A DNA stretch of 64,000 bases, taken from Burkholderia sp. Nafp2/4-1b. GTDB lineage: Bacteria > Pseudomonadota > Gammaproteobacteria > Burkholderiales > Burkholderiaceae. The position numbers and the translations under genes were made by a program. Below are positions 24,841 through 34,422 of this stretch, one piece after another (within the stretch, counting starts at the first letter, position 1; every line of letters starts with the position of its first letter). The notes under the pieces are model-generated. The model had not been told where the DNA came from. It did no database searches and saw only the letters and a list, made by a program, of their open reading frames with translations. Location: NCBI RefSeq assembly GCF_003635165.1, contig NZ_ML058597.1:1226916-1290915 (forward strand), given 5' to 3'.

Positions 24841-25917
24841 ATGTCAACGCAAGCCAGGAAGCCGCTGATATCGCTCGTCGTGCCGTTTCACGACGAAGAA
24901 GAAACGATCGACACATTCTTTGCCGCAACGCTGCCCGTTCTCGAGTCGGTCGCCGGCATCCGTTTCGAGTTCGTCTGCATCAACGACGGCAGCCGCGATC
25001 GCACGCTCGACCGGCTGCTCGCGATCGCCGCCGGCGACCCGCGCGTGCGCGTCGTCGATCTCACGCGCCGCTTCGGCAAGGAGGCGGCGCTCACCGCCGG
25101 CCTCGACGAGGCGGCCGGCGCCGCGGTGATCCTGATCGACGCCGATCTGCAGGATCCGCCCGCACTGATTCCCGCGATGATCGAACGCTGGCGCGGCGGC
25201 GCCGAGGTCGTCGCGGCCAAACGCACCGACCGGCTGTGCGATCCGTTCCTGCAACGCGCGGCGGCGGCGCTCTACTATCGCGTCCACAATGCGCTGTCCG
25301 AGGTGGAAATGCCGGAAAACGTCGGCGATTTCCGGCTGATGGATCGCGAGGTCGTCGACGCGCTGCGCGCGCTGCCGGAGCGGCGGCGCTTCATGAAGGG
25401 CCTGTTCGCGTGGGTCGGCTTTCGCACCGAAATCGTCGAATACACGCGTGCGCCGCGCAGCGGCGGCCGCTCGAAATTCTCCGGATGGCGGCGCTGGAAT
25501 TTCGCGCTCGAGGGCATCACGAGCTTCAGCACGGTACCGCTGCGTGTGTGGACCTACGTCGGCCTCACGTTCGCGATGCTGTCGCTCGTGTACGGCACCT
25601 TCATCGTGGTGCGCACGCTGCTGTACGGCAACCCCGTGCACGGCTACCCGTCGCTGATTTCCGTCGTGCTGTTCGTGGGCGGCATCCAGCTGATCGGCAT
25701 CGGCGTGATCGGCGAGTATCTCGGCCGGATCTATCACGAGTCGAAGCAGCGCCCCGTCTATCTCGTCCGGCGCCGCTACCGGGCCGAGCGCGATGCCGCC
25801 GCGCAGCCGACATCGAAGCTGCTGCAGTTCCCGCTCAAGCGCACATCCGCGGCGCGCCGCCGCACGACGATGCCGGCCGGCGCGGCCGCCACCGCGCGCA
25901 AAGCGTCGTTCAAGTAA
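24841..25917 (+). CDS. GT2 glycosyltransferase, DPM1/GtrB-like
   Basis: 358 residues. GT-A fold with [14 protein letters not shown] at the N-terminus, DxD-type motif D100-A-D102 in [11 protein letters not shown], and [14 protein letters not shown]. Two C-terminal membrane helices (about 230-255 and 265-295) match the undecaprenyl-phosphate sugar transferases (GtrB, ArnC, dolichol-phosphate mannose synthase group). It would move a sugar from a nucleotide donor to a lipid phosphate at the cytosolic face. A Lys/Arg-rich tail follows. The polytopic protein gene just downstream is a natural partner. Confidence 0.9.
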   Translation: MSTQARKPLISLVVPFHDEEETIDTFFAATLPVLESVAGIRFEFVCINDGSRDRTLDRLLAIAAGDPRVRVVDLTRRFGKEAALTAGLDEAAGAAVILIDADLQDPPALIPAMIERWRGGAEVVAAKRTDRLCDPFLQRAAAALYYRVHNALSEVEMPENVGDFRLMDREVVDALRALPERRRFMKGLFAWVGFRTEIVEYTRAPRSGGRSKFSGWRRWNFALEGITSFSTVPLRVWTYVGLTFAMLSLVYGTFIVVRTLLYGNPVHGYPSLISVVLFVGGIQLIGIGVIGEYLGRIYHESKQRPVYLVRRRYRAERDAAAQPTSKLLQFPLKRTSAARRRTTMPAGAAATARKASFK

Positions 25918-25954
25918 GGCGGGGGCGCCGCAATTGGACGTTTCCCCGCAATCG

Positions 25955-27196
25955 ATGCGCATGGCGGCGCGCCCGGCCGGCGCGTGGCTCACACCGCGAC
26001 GCGTCGTGCTGTACAGCGCGCTGATGCTCGTGATCGACGCGCTGTTCATCGTGATCTGGACGACCGTCGTTCATCACGCGCCCGGCAGCGTGCCGGCGCG
26101 GCCGGGCGCCGACTTCTCGGTGTTCTGGTCCGCGTCGTACGCGATGCTGCACGGTTCGCCGGCCCTCGCGTACGACTTCTCCGCCTTCTCGCGGCTGTCC
26201 GCCGCGCTGTTCGCGAACCTCGGTCGCGACACCTTCGCGCCGTGGCTGTACCCGCCCACCTACCTGCTGCTCGTGACGCCGCTCGCGCTGCTGCCCTTTG
26301 CGCTCGGCTATCCGCTGTTCGTCGGCTGCGGCGTCGTCGTGCTCGGCCTCGCCGCGTGGCGCGTCTCCGGGCTGCGCGCGATTCCCGGCGCGGCACGCGT
26401 CGCGCCGCTCGCGCTGGCCGCCGCACCGTGCATGTTCGTCACCGCGACGCTCGGGCAGAACGCGTTCCTGACCGCGTCATGCGCGGCGCTGGCCGTCTAT
26501 TGGGCCGAGCGGCGGCCGATGTGGGCCGGCCTTTGCATCGGACTGCTGTCGGTCAAGCCGCAGATGGCGCTGCTGTTCCCGTTCGTGCTGGTCGCCGTGC
26601 GCGCATGGCGCACGATCGCGTGGGCCGCGCTCGCGACCGCTACGTTCGCCGCGCTGAGCGTGCTCGCCTGCGGGATCGAGTCGCTGCGCCTGTTCGTCGC
26701 CGGCACCGGGCTCGCGCGCTCGATCGTGCTCGAGCATGGCATCGTGTTCTGGTTCGCGTCGCCGACGCCGTTCGCGACGTTGCGCCTCGCCGGCGTGCCG
26801 CTCGGCGTGGCATACGCCGCGCATGCCTGTATCGCCGCGATCGCGATCGCCGCCGCCTGCAGCGCGTGGATGCAGTCGCGCGATACCCGCGTGCGCGCCG
26901 CCGTGCTGGCAGTCGCGACGCTCGTGGCCAATCCGTACGTATGGCACTACGAACTTCCGTGGCTCGTCATCACCATGGCCTGCATGCTGTCGCTCGGCTG
27001 GCGCGACGGCTGGCGGCGCGGCGAGCAGGCCGCGATCGCGCTGATGTGGGCGCTGCCGATCGCCGAATACCTGAACCCGTGGCTGCAGCAGCCGCAGATC
27101 GGCCCGGCCGTCACGCTGTTCGCGTTGCTCGTGCTGCTGCGCCGCGCGCGGCACGATGCTCACAACGCGAGCCGCGGCGGCACGTACAGCCCGTAG
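25955..27196 (+). CDS. GT87-like (DUF2029) polytopic membrane protein
   Basis: 413 residues from ATG 25955 (MRMAARPAGAWLTPRRVVLY). A TTG at 25934, 7 bases after a G-rich ribosome-like stretch, would add 7 residues and may be the true start. About nine to ten membrane helices. The segment PGADFSVFWSASYAML and the LYPPTYLLLVTPLALLP loop fit the GT87 (DUF2029) family of polyprenol-dependent mannosyltransferase-like proteins. Directly follows the GT2 gene (38 bases), so the pair may make and then use a lipid-linked sugar; acceptor unknown. Its 3' end overlaps the tadG 3' end by 37 bases. Confidence 0.8.
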   Translation: MRMAARPAGAWLTPRRVVLYSALMLVIDALFIVIWTTVVHHAPGSVPARPGADFSVFWSASYAMLHGSPALAYDFSAFSRLSAALFANLGRDTFAPWLYPPTYLLLVTPLALLPFALGYPLFVGCGVVVLGLAAWRVSGLRAIPGAARVAPLALAAAPCMFVTATLGQNAFLTASCAALAVYWAERRPMWAGLCIGLLSVKPQMALLFPFVLVAVRAWRTIAWAALATATFAALSVLACGIESLRLFVAGTGLARSIVLEHGIVFWFASPTPFATLRLAGVPLGVAYAAHACIAAIAIAAACSAWMQSRDTRVRAAVLAVATLVANPYVWHYELPWLVITMACMLSLGWRDGWRRGEQAAIALMWALPIAEYLNPWLQQPQIGPAVTLFALLVLLRRARHDAHNASRGGTYSP

Positions 27197-28224
27197 TACG
27201 GGCCGACGCCCGTCGCGACGCCGGTCATCTTCACGCCGGCGACGAAGTGGCCCTGGATGTACTTGTAGGTGCCGCCCAGCGACACGTCGATGTGGAACGC
27301 CGCGAATGCGACGATCGGCACGTAGGTACTGGTCGACGTCTGCGTGACGACCGGCAGCACGACCGTCGTGCCGACCGGCACCGACGTATAGAGCGTCGCC
27401 TTCACGCCGGTCGCGAGATAGATGCTGTCGCCGATATTGAGCGTCGTCGGGTTGCCGGTCACCATCAAACCGCCCATCGTCGTGGTGTCGGTCGCGGTGG
27501 ACTGGAACGACGTCCACTGGCCGCCCATGCACAGCGTGCCGTAGGTCTGGCCGTTCGTGATCGAGAACTCATACGGCAGGTTGGTCACCGGATTGATCAG
27601 CGGCTGGTTGGTCTGCACGTTCCAGTACTGGTTGTACACGCACTGGTCGATCGCGACCGGAAAGAGCGCGCCCGCCGCGACGCCGCCCGGCGCCGCGAGC
27701 ACCGCAATGGCGGTGGCACTGCCGGACGCGCCCGGAATGCCGAGCAGCCCGCCGAGCAGCAGCGGAATCGAGCCGCCGTTCACACCGGGCGCGCGCGATA
27801 CGGTGACCTGCACCGCCGGCACGTCGTAGGAGCCGGGCGTGATGGTCGTCGCCTGCATCGACGGCGGCGTGCGCGTCACGTTCCAATAGCCGGTCGTCAC
27901 CGTGCCGGTCGCCAGCGGCGCACCGGCCGCCGAATTTTGCGCGATCACGCCGTTCGCCGCCGGCGCGGCCGCCGACCAGTTCAGCGCGCCGCCGGTGGGC
28001 GACATCATCGCATCCGCCGCCGCGAGCGCGGCCGCGTCGGCGGCATTCTGCAACTGGTTGCGCACCGCGGCGACCCACGCGATGTCGATCGCCAGCGCGC
28101 CGAACGACAGCAGCGGGATCAGGAACAGCAGGAAGAACAGCGCAACCGACCCGCGCTCGCGCGAGAGACCGCTGCGGCGCATGTCGACGCGTATGTCGCC
28201 CCGCATGTCCGCCGCGTCATTCAT
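27160..28224 (-). CDS. tadG: TadG-like pilus assembly protein
   Basis: 354 residues. N-terminal RERGSVALFFLLFLIPLLSFGALAIDIAWVAAVRNQLQNAADAAA is the Tad/TadG signature: one membrane helix then a pseudopilin-like start. The long Thr/Gly/Val-rich periplasmic part has few charges. Last gene of the flp-tad operon. It overlaps the TadE gene's stop by 8 bases at its start and the convergent GT87-like gene by 37 bases at its end. Probable minor pilin or surface component of the Flp pilus. Confidence 0.85.
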   Translation of the reverse strand: MNDAADMRGDIRVDMRRSGLSRERGSVALFFLLFLIPLLSFGALAIDIAWVAAVRNQLQNAADAAALAAADAMMSPTGGALNWSAAAPAANGVIAQNSAAGAPLATGTVTTGYWNVTRTPPSMQATTITPGSYDVPAVQVTVSRAPGVNGGSIPLLLGGLLGIPGASGSATAIAVLAAPGGVAAGALFPVAIDQCVYNQYWNVQTNQPLINPVTNLPYEFSITNGQTYGTLCMGGQWTSFQSTATDTTTMGGLMVTGNPTTLNIGDSIYLATGVKATLYTSVPVGTTVVLPVVTQTSTSTYVPIVAFAAFHIDVSLGGTYKYIQGHFVAGVKMTGVATGVGPYYGLYVPPRLAL

Positions 28225-28645
28225 AGAGCATCACCGAAGTGGCCGAGACCGTGACCGGGCCGGTCAGCGCGCTGAACGCGGAGCCCAGCACCATGCCGGA
28301 ATACGTGTAGGTCACCGTGACCGTCAGCGCGGTGCCCGACGTCGTGCCGTTCGCCTGCGTCACGGTAACGGTCGGCGTGGTCGCGGCGCCGCCGGTGATC
28401 AGCGCGTTCTGCGTATAGCTCAAAGCGACGTTGGCGATCTGGGTCGTGGTCAGCATCGGCACGCGCAGCACGACGCCGGCACGCGCGGCCTCGCGGCTCG
28501 CGTTCGTGATGACGGCCTTGTCGCACAGCAGCAGGCTCGTGTCGATGATGCCGATCAGCACCATCAGCAGGAACGGCAGCATCAGCACGAACTCGAGGGA
28601 TACGACGCCGCGCGCGTGGCGCGGGCCCGTCACCCCGCGTGTCAT
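28217..28645 (-). CDS. tadE: TadE-family pseudopilin
   Basis: 142 residues. The motif RGVVSLEFVLMLPFLLMVLIGIID has the Gly-Val cleavage site with Glu at +5, as in TadE/TadF minor pseudopilins processed by the TadV peptidase. The rest is beta-rich and Thr-rich. The start overlaps the tadD stop as ATGA. A separate tadF is not visible; this may be the only copy. Sits in the inner membrane before assembly. Confidence 0.87.
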   Translation of the reverse strand: MTRGVTGPRHARGVVSLEFVLMLPFLLMVLIGIIDTSLLLCDKAVITNASREAARAGVVLRVPMLTTTQIANVALSYTQNALITGGAATTPTVTVTQANGTTSGTALTVTVTYTYSGMVLGSAFSALTGPVTVSATSVMLYE

Positions 28646-29448
28646 TTTGCATCCCCGGCGACGGGTGCGACCGCGCGCGACGCGAGCTGCGCGCGCACCG
28701 CCTGGTAGACACGCAGATTGTCGGCCACCGCCGATGCGGGCATATCCACCGACAGCAGCTTCTTCGCCGAATCGGTGTTGCCGAGCACGCCGTACGCGAA
28801 CGCGAGGTTCTGGCGCGCCTGCCACGGCGCATCGGGCAGCCCGGCCACGTCGAGCAGCACGTTCACGCCCTCGCGCGGCCGGTTGCTCAGCACGAGCGAC
28901 AGCCCGAGGTCGACCCGCAGCCCTTGCGCATCCGGATGCGCCTGCAGCGCGGCCCGGTACACGGCCTGCGCGTCTTCATGGCGGCCCTGCAGGTCGAGCA
29001 CCGTGCCGAGCCCTTCCGCCGCGAGCGGCAGGTTCGGCTGCGCGGCCAGCAGGTCGCGGTAGCGCTGGGCGGCCTCGTCGAGCCGGCGCTGCCGCAACGC
29101 GACGCGCGCGAGCGCGACCTGCGGCCCGAGGTCGGCCGGTGCCTGCTGGCGCGCCTGCTCGTACAGAATCCGCGCGCGTTCCAGGTCGCCGGCGCGGTAG
29201 CTCACGTCGCCGAGCCCCAGGCGCGCCGCGAGCGAATCGGGATGCCGCGCCAGCACCTTCTGGTACAGCGTCGACGCGAGATCGACGTTGCCGCCGGCGA
29301 GCGCGCTGTCGGCGATGCGCAGTTCGGACTGCGGATCGTCGCTCTTGTGCGACGTCACCGGCCGCGTCTGGATGCCCGGCGCGCAGCCGCCGGCGAGCAT
29401 CGGCAGCGCGGCCGCGAAGGCGAACACCCGGATGGCGGAGCCTTTCAT
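28642..29448 (-). CDS. tadD: TadD tetratricopeptide lipoprotein
   Basis: 268 residues. Signal peptide MKGSAIRVFAFAAALPML with lipobox LAGGC (C22), then about five TPR units (LASTLYQKVLARHPDSLAAR, RARILYEQARQQAPADL, AQAVYRAALQAHPDAQGL). TadD-type lipoproteins help place the secretin in the outer membrane. Overlaps tadC and tadE by 4 bases each. Confidence 0.9.
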   Translation of the reverse strand: MKGSAIRVFAFAAALPMLAGGCAPGIQTRPVTSHKSDDPQSELRIADSALAGGNVDLASTLYQKVLARHPDSLAARLGLGDVSYRAGDLERARILYEQARQQAPADLGPQVALARVALRQRRLDEAAQRYRDLLAAQPNLPLAAEGLGTVLDLQGRHEDAQAVYRAALQAHPDAQGLRVDLGLSLVLSNRPREGVNVLLDVAGLPDAPWQARQNLAFAYGVLGNTDSAKKLLSVDMPASAVADNLRVYQAVRAQLASRAVAPVAGDAK

Positions 29449-30389
29449 TTGAATACCTCGAGCAGACGGATGGCCGCCGGGCCCGCCGCGATCAGGCCGA
29501 CCGTCGGCAGGATGAACAGCATCATCGGCAGCGTGATCTTCGGCGCGAGCTTCGCGGCCTGTTCCTCGAGCGCGACGATCTGCTCGGTGCGCTCGCTGCG
29601 CGATAGCGTCCGCAGCGCCTGCGTGATCGGCGTGCCGAAGCGCTGCGATTGCGTGAGCGTCGTCGCAAGCGAGCGGGCCGACGCAAAGTCGACCCGCAGC
29701 GCGAAATGCGTCAGCGCTTCCGACACGTTGCCGCTTAGCGTCAGCTCGTCCGCGCAAACCATCAGCTCATCGGCGAGCGGCGGACAGATGCGGTCGAGTT
29801 CGCGCGCGACGCGCCGCACGCCCGACACGAGGCTGTTGCCTGCCATCGTGCAGATCACGAGCAAATCGAGCGCATCCGGAAAGCACGCGGCGATGATCCG
29901 CCGGCGCCGCCGGATCATCGCGCCGAGCACGTACTCGGGCACGATCACGCCGACCACGAACGCGGCGACCATCGCCACCGCGCGGATGATGAAGTATTCG
30001 CCGAGACGCGGAATGTACGGGCTGAACACGATCGCGAGGCCCGCGAACAGCACACCGCAGCTCAGCTTGATGCCGATCATCGACGACACCGCCCGGCGCT
30101 CGCGAAAGCCCGCGCGCGTCAGCTGCAGCCCGAGCTTCGCGCGTTGCATCGGATCGAGCACGGGCAGCCGCTCGCCGAGTTGCGCGAGCCGCCGCGTCAG
30201 ATCCTGGCGCACCTCGCCCGGCTGCAGGCGCCCCGCCGCCAGCGACGGCGGCCGCTGTCCGGCCGCCTGCTGAACGCGCGCGGCAATGCGCTGGCGCGCG
30301 CCGCCGCCCGGCATCCGGAGCGCCAGCCCAACGCACGCGAGCAGCAGCAACAGTTCGAGGCCGCGGGCGGCCAGCATCGACATCGTCAT
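29445..30389 (-). CDS. tadC: TadC inner-membrane pilus platform protein
   Basis: 314 residues from MTMSMLAARGLELLLLL. N-terminal and two central membrane helices plus the T2SSF domain (RRRRIIAACFPDALDLLVICTMAGNSL ... FGTPITQALRTLS) and a C-terminal helix (LPMMLFILPTVGLIAAGP). With TadB it forms the inner-membrane platform on which the TadA ATPase acts. ATGA overlaps on both sides. Confidence 0.92.
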   Translation of the reverse strand: MTMSMLAARGLELLLLLACVGLALRMPGGGARQRIAARVQQAAGQRPPSLAAGRLQPGEVRQDLTRRLAQLGERLPVLDPMQRAKLGLQLTRAGFRERRAVSSMIGIKLSCGVLFAGLAIVFSPYIPRLGEYFIIRAVAMVAAFVVGVIVPEYVLGAMIRRRRRIIAACFPDALDLLVICTMAGNSLVSGVRRVARELDRICPPLADELMVCADELTLSGNVSEALTHFALRVDFASARSLATTLTQSQRFGTPITQALRTLSRSERTEQIVALEEQAAKLAPKITLPMMLFILPTVGLIAAGPAAIRLLEVFK

Positions 30390-31363
30390 CGCGCGGTATC
30401 CAGTTTCGAGATCTTGCGGATCATCAGCAGTCCCATCGTCAGCAGCGCGGCGGCAATGGTCAGCATCACGCGTCCGGGGTGCGTATCGAACAGCAGCATC
30501 ACGTACGCGCGGTTGACGAGGAACAGCGCGCCGATCATCACGAACGGCACCGCCGAAATGATCTTCGTCGTGATCCGGCCTTCGGCGGTCAGCGCGCGCG
30601 TCTTCAACCGGATGTCGCGGCGCGTGCGGATGATGCTCGACAACTCGTCGAGCGTCTCGCCGAGGCTGCCGCCCGTCTCGCGCTGCAGCAGCAGGTAGAC
30701 GGTGAAGAACGAGAAGTCCGCGATCATCAGCCGGTCGGCCGCGAGCGTCAGCACGTCCTTCAGATCCGCGCCGACGCGCAGGCTGTCGCCCATCGTGCGA
30801 AAGGTCGAGCGCACCGGCTCGGCCGCGCTGTCGCCTACCGTGCTGATCGCCTGCGTGACCGGAATGCCCGCGCGCACCGCCCGCACGATCAGGTCGATCG
30901 CGTCGGGGAACGCTTCGAGAAAACGCAGCCGGAACCGCTCCACCAGCGCGCGGTAGCTCGCGCGCATCGCCAGCAGCGGCAGCCCGACATAGATCAGCGG
31001 ATGGACGATGCCCGGCAGCGCGACGAGCTTCACCACGGCGATCGCCGCGATCACACCGACGATCGTGGCGGCGACGACGATCCGCATCCCGCTTTCGCCG
31101 CCGACCGCCCGCACGCGCGTCATGTAGCGCTGCAGCCACGCCCGCGCGCGGCTTTGCCGGCGCGGCAGGTTGAACAGCGCGACGCCGGGCGCGGCGGCCG
31201 CCCCGGCGTCGCGCCCGCCCAGCGACGGCGCCAGGTGCTGCATGCGCGCGCGAATGCGCTGTTCCGGCGACTGGCGCGCACGGTCGAGCATCGCGGACAG
31301 CCCGAGCCCGACCGCGAGGATCACGACGAATGCGCCGAGCGCGAACAGGTCCGCGGCGCTCAT
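30386..31363 (-). CDS. tadB: TadB inner-membrane pilus platform protein
   Basis: 325 residues from MSAADLFALGAFVVILAVGL. The T2SSF domain at about 150-290 is marked by FLEAFPDAIDLIVRAVRAGIPVTQAI and GGSLGETLDELSSIIR. Four hydrophobic segments. Partner of TadC. Start overlaps the TadA stop as ATGA and its stop overlaps the tadC start. Confidence 0.92.
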   Translation of the reverse strand: MSAADLFALGAFVVILAVGLGLSAMLDRARQSPEQRIRARMQHLAPSLGGRDAGAAAAPGVALFNLPRRQSRARAWLQRYMTRVRAVGGESGMRIVVAATIVGVIAAIAVVKLVALPGIVHPLIYVGLPLLAMRASYRALVERFRLRFLEAFPDAIDLIVRAVRAGIPVTQAISTVGDSAAEPVRSTFRTMGDSLRVGADLKDVLTLAADRLMIADFSFFTVYLLLQRETGGSLGETLDELSSIIRTRRDIRLKTRALTAEGRITTKIISAVPFVMIGALFLVNRAYVMLLFDTHPGRVMLTIAAALLTMGLLMIRKISKLDTAR

Positions 31364-32778
31364 TGCCGGAATACCTCGGCGAGCGTGTCCTCGACGCCGT
31401 AGTACGCGGCGCGCGGCGCGAACGCGGGCCGCAGCGACGACGCCTCGAACACGCCCTTCACCACGTCGCGCGTCGTGTCGCCTTCCTGGCGGAACGCGAA
31501 CAGGTCCTGCGTGATCACCACTTCGCCTTCCATCCCGACGATCTCGGTGATCCGGGTCACGCGGCGCACGCCGTCGCGCATCCGCTCGACCTGCACGAAC
31601 AGATGCACGGCGCTCGCGATCTGGCGCCGGATCGACAGCAGCTGCAGGTTCGCGTTCGCCATCATGACCATGCTCTCGAGCCGGCTGATCGCGTCGCGCG
31701 GCGTGTTCGCATGGATCGTCGTCATCGAGCCGTCGTGCCCGGTGTTCATCGCCTGCAGCACGTCGAATGCCTCCGCGCCGCGGATTTCGCCGAGGATGAT
31801 GCGGTCGGGCCGCATCCGCAGCGCGTTGCGCACGAGGTCTCGCTGCGAGATCCCGCCGAGCCCTTCCGTGTTCTCCGGCCGCGTCTCGAGGCTGACAACG
31901 TGCGGCTGAAGCAGTTGCAACTCGGCCGCATCCTCGATCGTCACGATCCGCTCGTGCTCGTCGATATGCTGCGACAGTGCGTTCAGCAGCGTGGTCTTGC
32001 CCGACCCGGTACCGCCGGAGATCACGATGTTCAGCCGGCACGCGCAGGCGATCTTCAGCACCTGCAGCATCCCGTGCGAGATGTTGCCCTGATGCGCCAT
32101 CCGCGCGAGCGTGATGTCGCGCTTCGCGAACTTGCGGATCGAGATCGACGCGCCGCGCATCGCGATCGGCGGCAGCACCACGTTCACGCGGCTGCCGTCG
32201 GCGAGCCGCGCGTCGACCATCGGGCTGCTCTCGTCGACGCGCCGTCCGACCGCCGCCGCGATCCGCTGCGCGACGCTCGTCACGTGCGCGTTGTCGCGAA
32301 ACTTCAGCGACGTCAGCTCGAGCCGGCCCGCGCGCTCGACGTACACCTGGTCGGGGCCGTTCACGAGGATGTCGGACACGGTGTCGTCGGCGAGCAGCGG
32401 CTCGATCGGCCCGACGCCGAACATGTCGTTCAGGATCGCGTCGACGATCAGCACCTGCTCGCCCGCGGTGATCTTCAGTCGCTCGCGCTCGACGGTGTGC
32501 GCGGCCACCTGTTCGATGCCCGCCCGCACTTCGTCGCGTGTCTTCATCAATGCGGCGGACATGTTCATCGACGTGAACACCGCGGTGCGGATCGCATCGA
32601 ACTTGCCGGAACGAATCAGCGCTTCCTGCGTGTCGGCCGCCGCAGACCCGCGCGCAGGCGCCGGCGCATGGCCCGCGGCCGGGGCCGACGCCGGCTCGGG
32701 TGTCTCGTCGCGCGGCGTCGCTGGCGGGCTGGCCGGGGCGGCGCCCGGCGTCGGCCGTTTGCGGGTCCCGAACGTCAC
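31360..32778 (-). CDS. tadA: TadA/CpaF pilus assembly ATPase
   Basis: 472 residues from a GTG start at 32778 chosen because it overlaps the tadZ stop (GTGA) and follows GGAGGAAAGGATC; an ATG 15 bases upstream is the alternative. After an Ala/Pro-rich N-terminus comes the CpaF-type secretion ATPase: Walker A GGTGSGKTT with K261, Asp box ERIVTIEDAAELQL, Walker B RPDRIILGEIRG, His box MTTIHANTPRDAI. It powers Flp pilus extension by hexameric ATP hydrolysis at the inner membrane. Confidence 0.94.
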   Translation of the reverse strand: MTFGTRKRPTPGAAPASPPATPRDETPEPASAPAAGHAPAPARGSAAADTQEALIRSGKFDAIRTAVFTSMNMSAALMKTRDEVRAGIEQVAAHTVERERLKITAGEQVLIVDAILNDMFGVGPIEPLLADDTVSDILVNGPDQVYVERAGRLELTSLKFRDNAHVTSVAQRIAAAVGRRVDESSPMVDARLADGSRVNVVLPPIAMRGASISIRKFAKRDITLARMAHQGNISHGMLQVLKIACACRLNIVISGGTGSGKTTLLNALSQHIDEHERIVTIEDAAELQLLQPHVVSLETRPENTEGLGGISQRDLVRNALRMRPDRIILGEIRGAEAFDVLQAMNTGHDGSMTTIHANTPRDAISRLESMVMMANANLQLLSIRRQIASAVHLFVQVERMRDGVRRVTRITEIVGMEGEVVITQDLFAFRQEGDTTRDVVKGVFEASSLRPAFAPRAAYYGVEDTLAEVFRQ

Positions 32779-34022
32779 GATCCTTTCCTCCATTTGATGA
32801 AGCGCGCGTACCACGGCTCGGCCACCGCCATCGATTCGCCGGTGATGCCGTTCGCGAGCAGCCGGATCTCGTCGAGGAAGCCGCGCCGCTTCGTGGCTTC
32901 GATCGGCTCGCCGAGGTTCTCGGCGATCGCGAGCGGCTGCGGTTCGTGCGGCAGCTCGCGCAGCTTCACGCCGCCGAATGCGTCCTCGAAGTCGGTCTGC
33001 GCGACGCGCCCCTTGACCGGCTCGAGCGGATTGTTCAGCACCATCGACAATAGCCGCTCGCCGGGCATTTCCTTGACGAAGCGCGCAAGCCGCGCGGCTT
33101 CGTACGCGGCGTGCACCGAACGATCGGCGACGATGTAGACGAGATCGGACGCCATCAGCGCATCCTCGAACAGCTGGCCCGCACGGACGCCCACGTCGAA
33201 CAGCACGTAGTGGAAGCGGTCCTTCAGCATGTCGACGAGCTGCGCGAGCGCATCGTCGCGCAGCGGCGCCTCTTCGCCATAGGTGAGTTCCGCCGACAGC
33301 ACATGCAGGCGATCGCCCTTCGTGACGAACATGCGGTCGAACAACGCGTCGTCGGGGCGCAGTTCCATGTTCAGCAGCTCGATCAACCCGTTGTTGCTCG
33401 ACAGCCCGAGCATCGAGTTCGCGCCGCCGCCGTGCAGGTTCAGGTCGACGTACGCGACGCGGCGGCGCTTCTCGCCCGCCAGGCAGCGCGCGAGACTCAC
33501 CGCGATCGTGGTCGCGCCCACCCCGCCGCGCGCGCCGACGAAGCTGACGACCTTGCCGGTGCGCGCCTGCACGACCGATTCCGTCGCGGTCAGCGAGCGC
33601 CGCAGCAGCTCGACGGTCAGCGGCTTCACGATGTAGTCCTGCACGCCGATGCCGAGCAGGTTTCGGAACAGGCCGACGTCGTTCTGCGTGCCGATCGCGA
33701 CGACCCGCACCGACGGATCGCACACGTCCGCGACCCGCACCAGGTCCGACACCGGCAGCACGGAATCCGACACGTCGACGATCAGCTGGCGCGGCGAGCG
33801 CTCGTGCTGCTGCAGCAGCCGGATCGCGTCGTCGCAGCTGCCCGGCTGCACATGCGCGCGCGTGATCGACAGGTCCTGCGCGACACGCCGGATCACATCC
33901 TCGCTGCCGGCATCGGACACGACGGCGATGAGGTCCGCGGCGCCGGCGGTGGCGGCATGCTTGGCGTTCTGGCGGTCGAGGACGTTCATGGGCGGCTTCG
34001 CGATCGCATAGGGGTGGGTCAA
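32775..34022 (-). CDS. tadZ: TadZ/CpaE pilus localisation ATPase-like protein
   Basis: 415 residues if the TTG at 34022 (overlapping the CpaD-like stop as TTGA) is used; ATG at 33989 gives 404. N-terminal atypical receiver-like domain (LIAVVSDAGSEDVIRRVAQD ... GVQDYIVKPLTVELL), then a MinD/ParA-like domain with deviant Walker A SFVGARGGVGATTIAVSL and YVDLNLHGG. TadZ proteins place the Tad machine at the cell pole or site of assembly. No phosphoacceptor Asp is evident in the receiver-like part. Confidence 0.9.
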   Translation of the reverse strand: MTHPYAIAKPPMNVLDRQNAKHAATAGAADLIAVVSDAGSEDVIRRVAQDLSITRAHVQPGSCDDAIRLLQQHERSPRQLIVDVSDSVLPVSDLVRVADVCDPSVRVVAIGTQNDVGLFRNLLGIGVQDYIVKPLTVELLRRSLTATESVVQARTGKVVSFVGARGGVGATTIAVSLARCLAGEKRRRVAYVDLNLHGGGANSMLGLSSNNGLIELLNMELRPDDALFDRMFVTKGDRLHVLSAELTYGEEAPLRDDALAQLVDMLKDRFHYVLFDVGVRAGQLFEDALMASDLVYIVADRSVHAAYEAARLARFVKEMPGERLLSMVLNNPLEPVKGRVAQTDFEDAFGGVKLRELPHEPQPLAIAENLGEPIEATKRRGFLDEIRLLANGITGESMAVAEPWYARFIKWRKGS

Positions 34023-34408
34023 CGGCCGGGCGAGCCGGTCGTCGTCGAGGTCTTGCCCGGCGCCGTCTGCTTCACGCGATCCTCGACGTAGCGGCGCACC
34101 GCGTCGGCGGCCACCTGCGCATCGGCCCCGCCGTACGGCACGGGCGCGACGAGATCTTCCGGGCGCGCGAGCATCGTCGCGAGGTTCGTGTAGGTCGCGC
34201 AGCCGAACGGCACGCCCGGCCGCCCGAACCCCGCATCGGCGAGATGCGACGGCTGCATCAGCTTCGCGCAGTCGGGCGGCACCGCGTGCGTGCCGTCGAA
34301 GCCGATCGCGCGTGCGTCGGGCAGGTTGATCGGCGGCGGCGCCGACAGGCAGCCGGCGAGCACCAGCGGCAGCGGCAACAGAGCGGAGAAGACGGTTCGA
34401 ACTCGCAT
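34019..34408 (-). CDS. CpaD-like pilus lipoprotein
   Basis: 129 residues. MRVRTVFSALLPLPLVLAGC gives lipobox VLAGC with C20. The mature part contains FGCATYTNLATMLARPEDLV, typical of CpaD/RcpB-position proteins in Tad loci, though it is shorter than Caulobacter CpaD (about 220). GGAGG ribosome site 6 bases before the start; 14 bases after the secretin stop. Likely periplasmic partner of the secretin. Confidence 0.82.
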   Translation of the reverse strand: MRVRTVFSALLPLPLVLAGCLSAPPPINLPDARAIGFDGTHAVPPDCAKLMQPSHLADAGFGRPGVPFGCATYTNLATMLARPEDLVAPVPYGGADAQVAADAVRRYVEDRVKQTAPGKTSTTTGSPGR

Positions 34409-34422
34409 GCGCGCGCCTCCGG

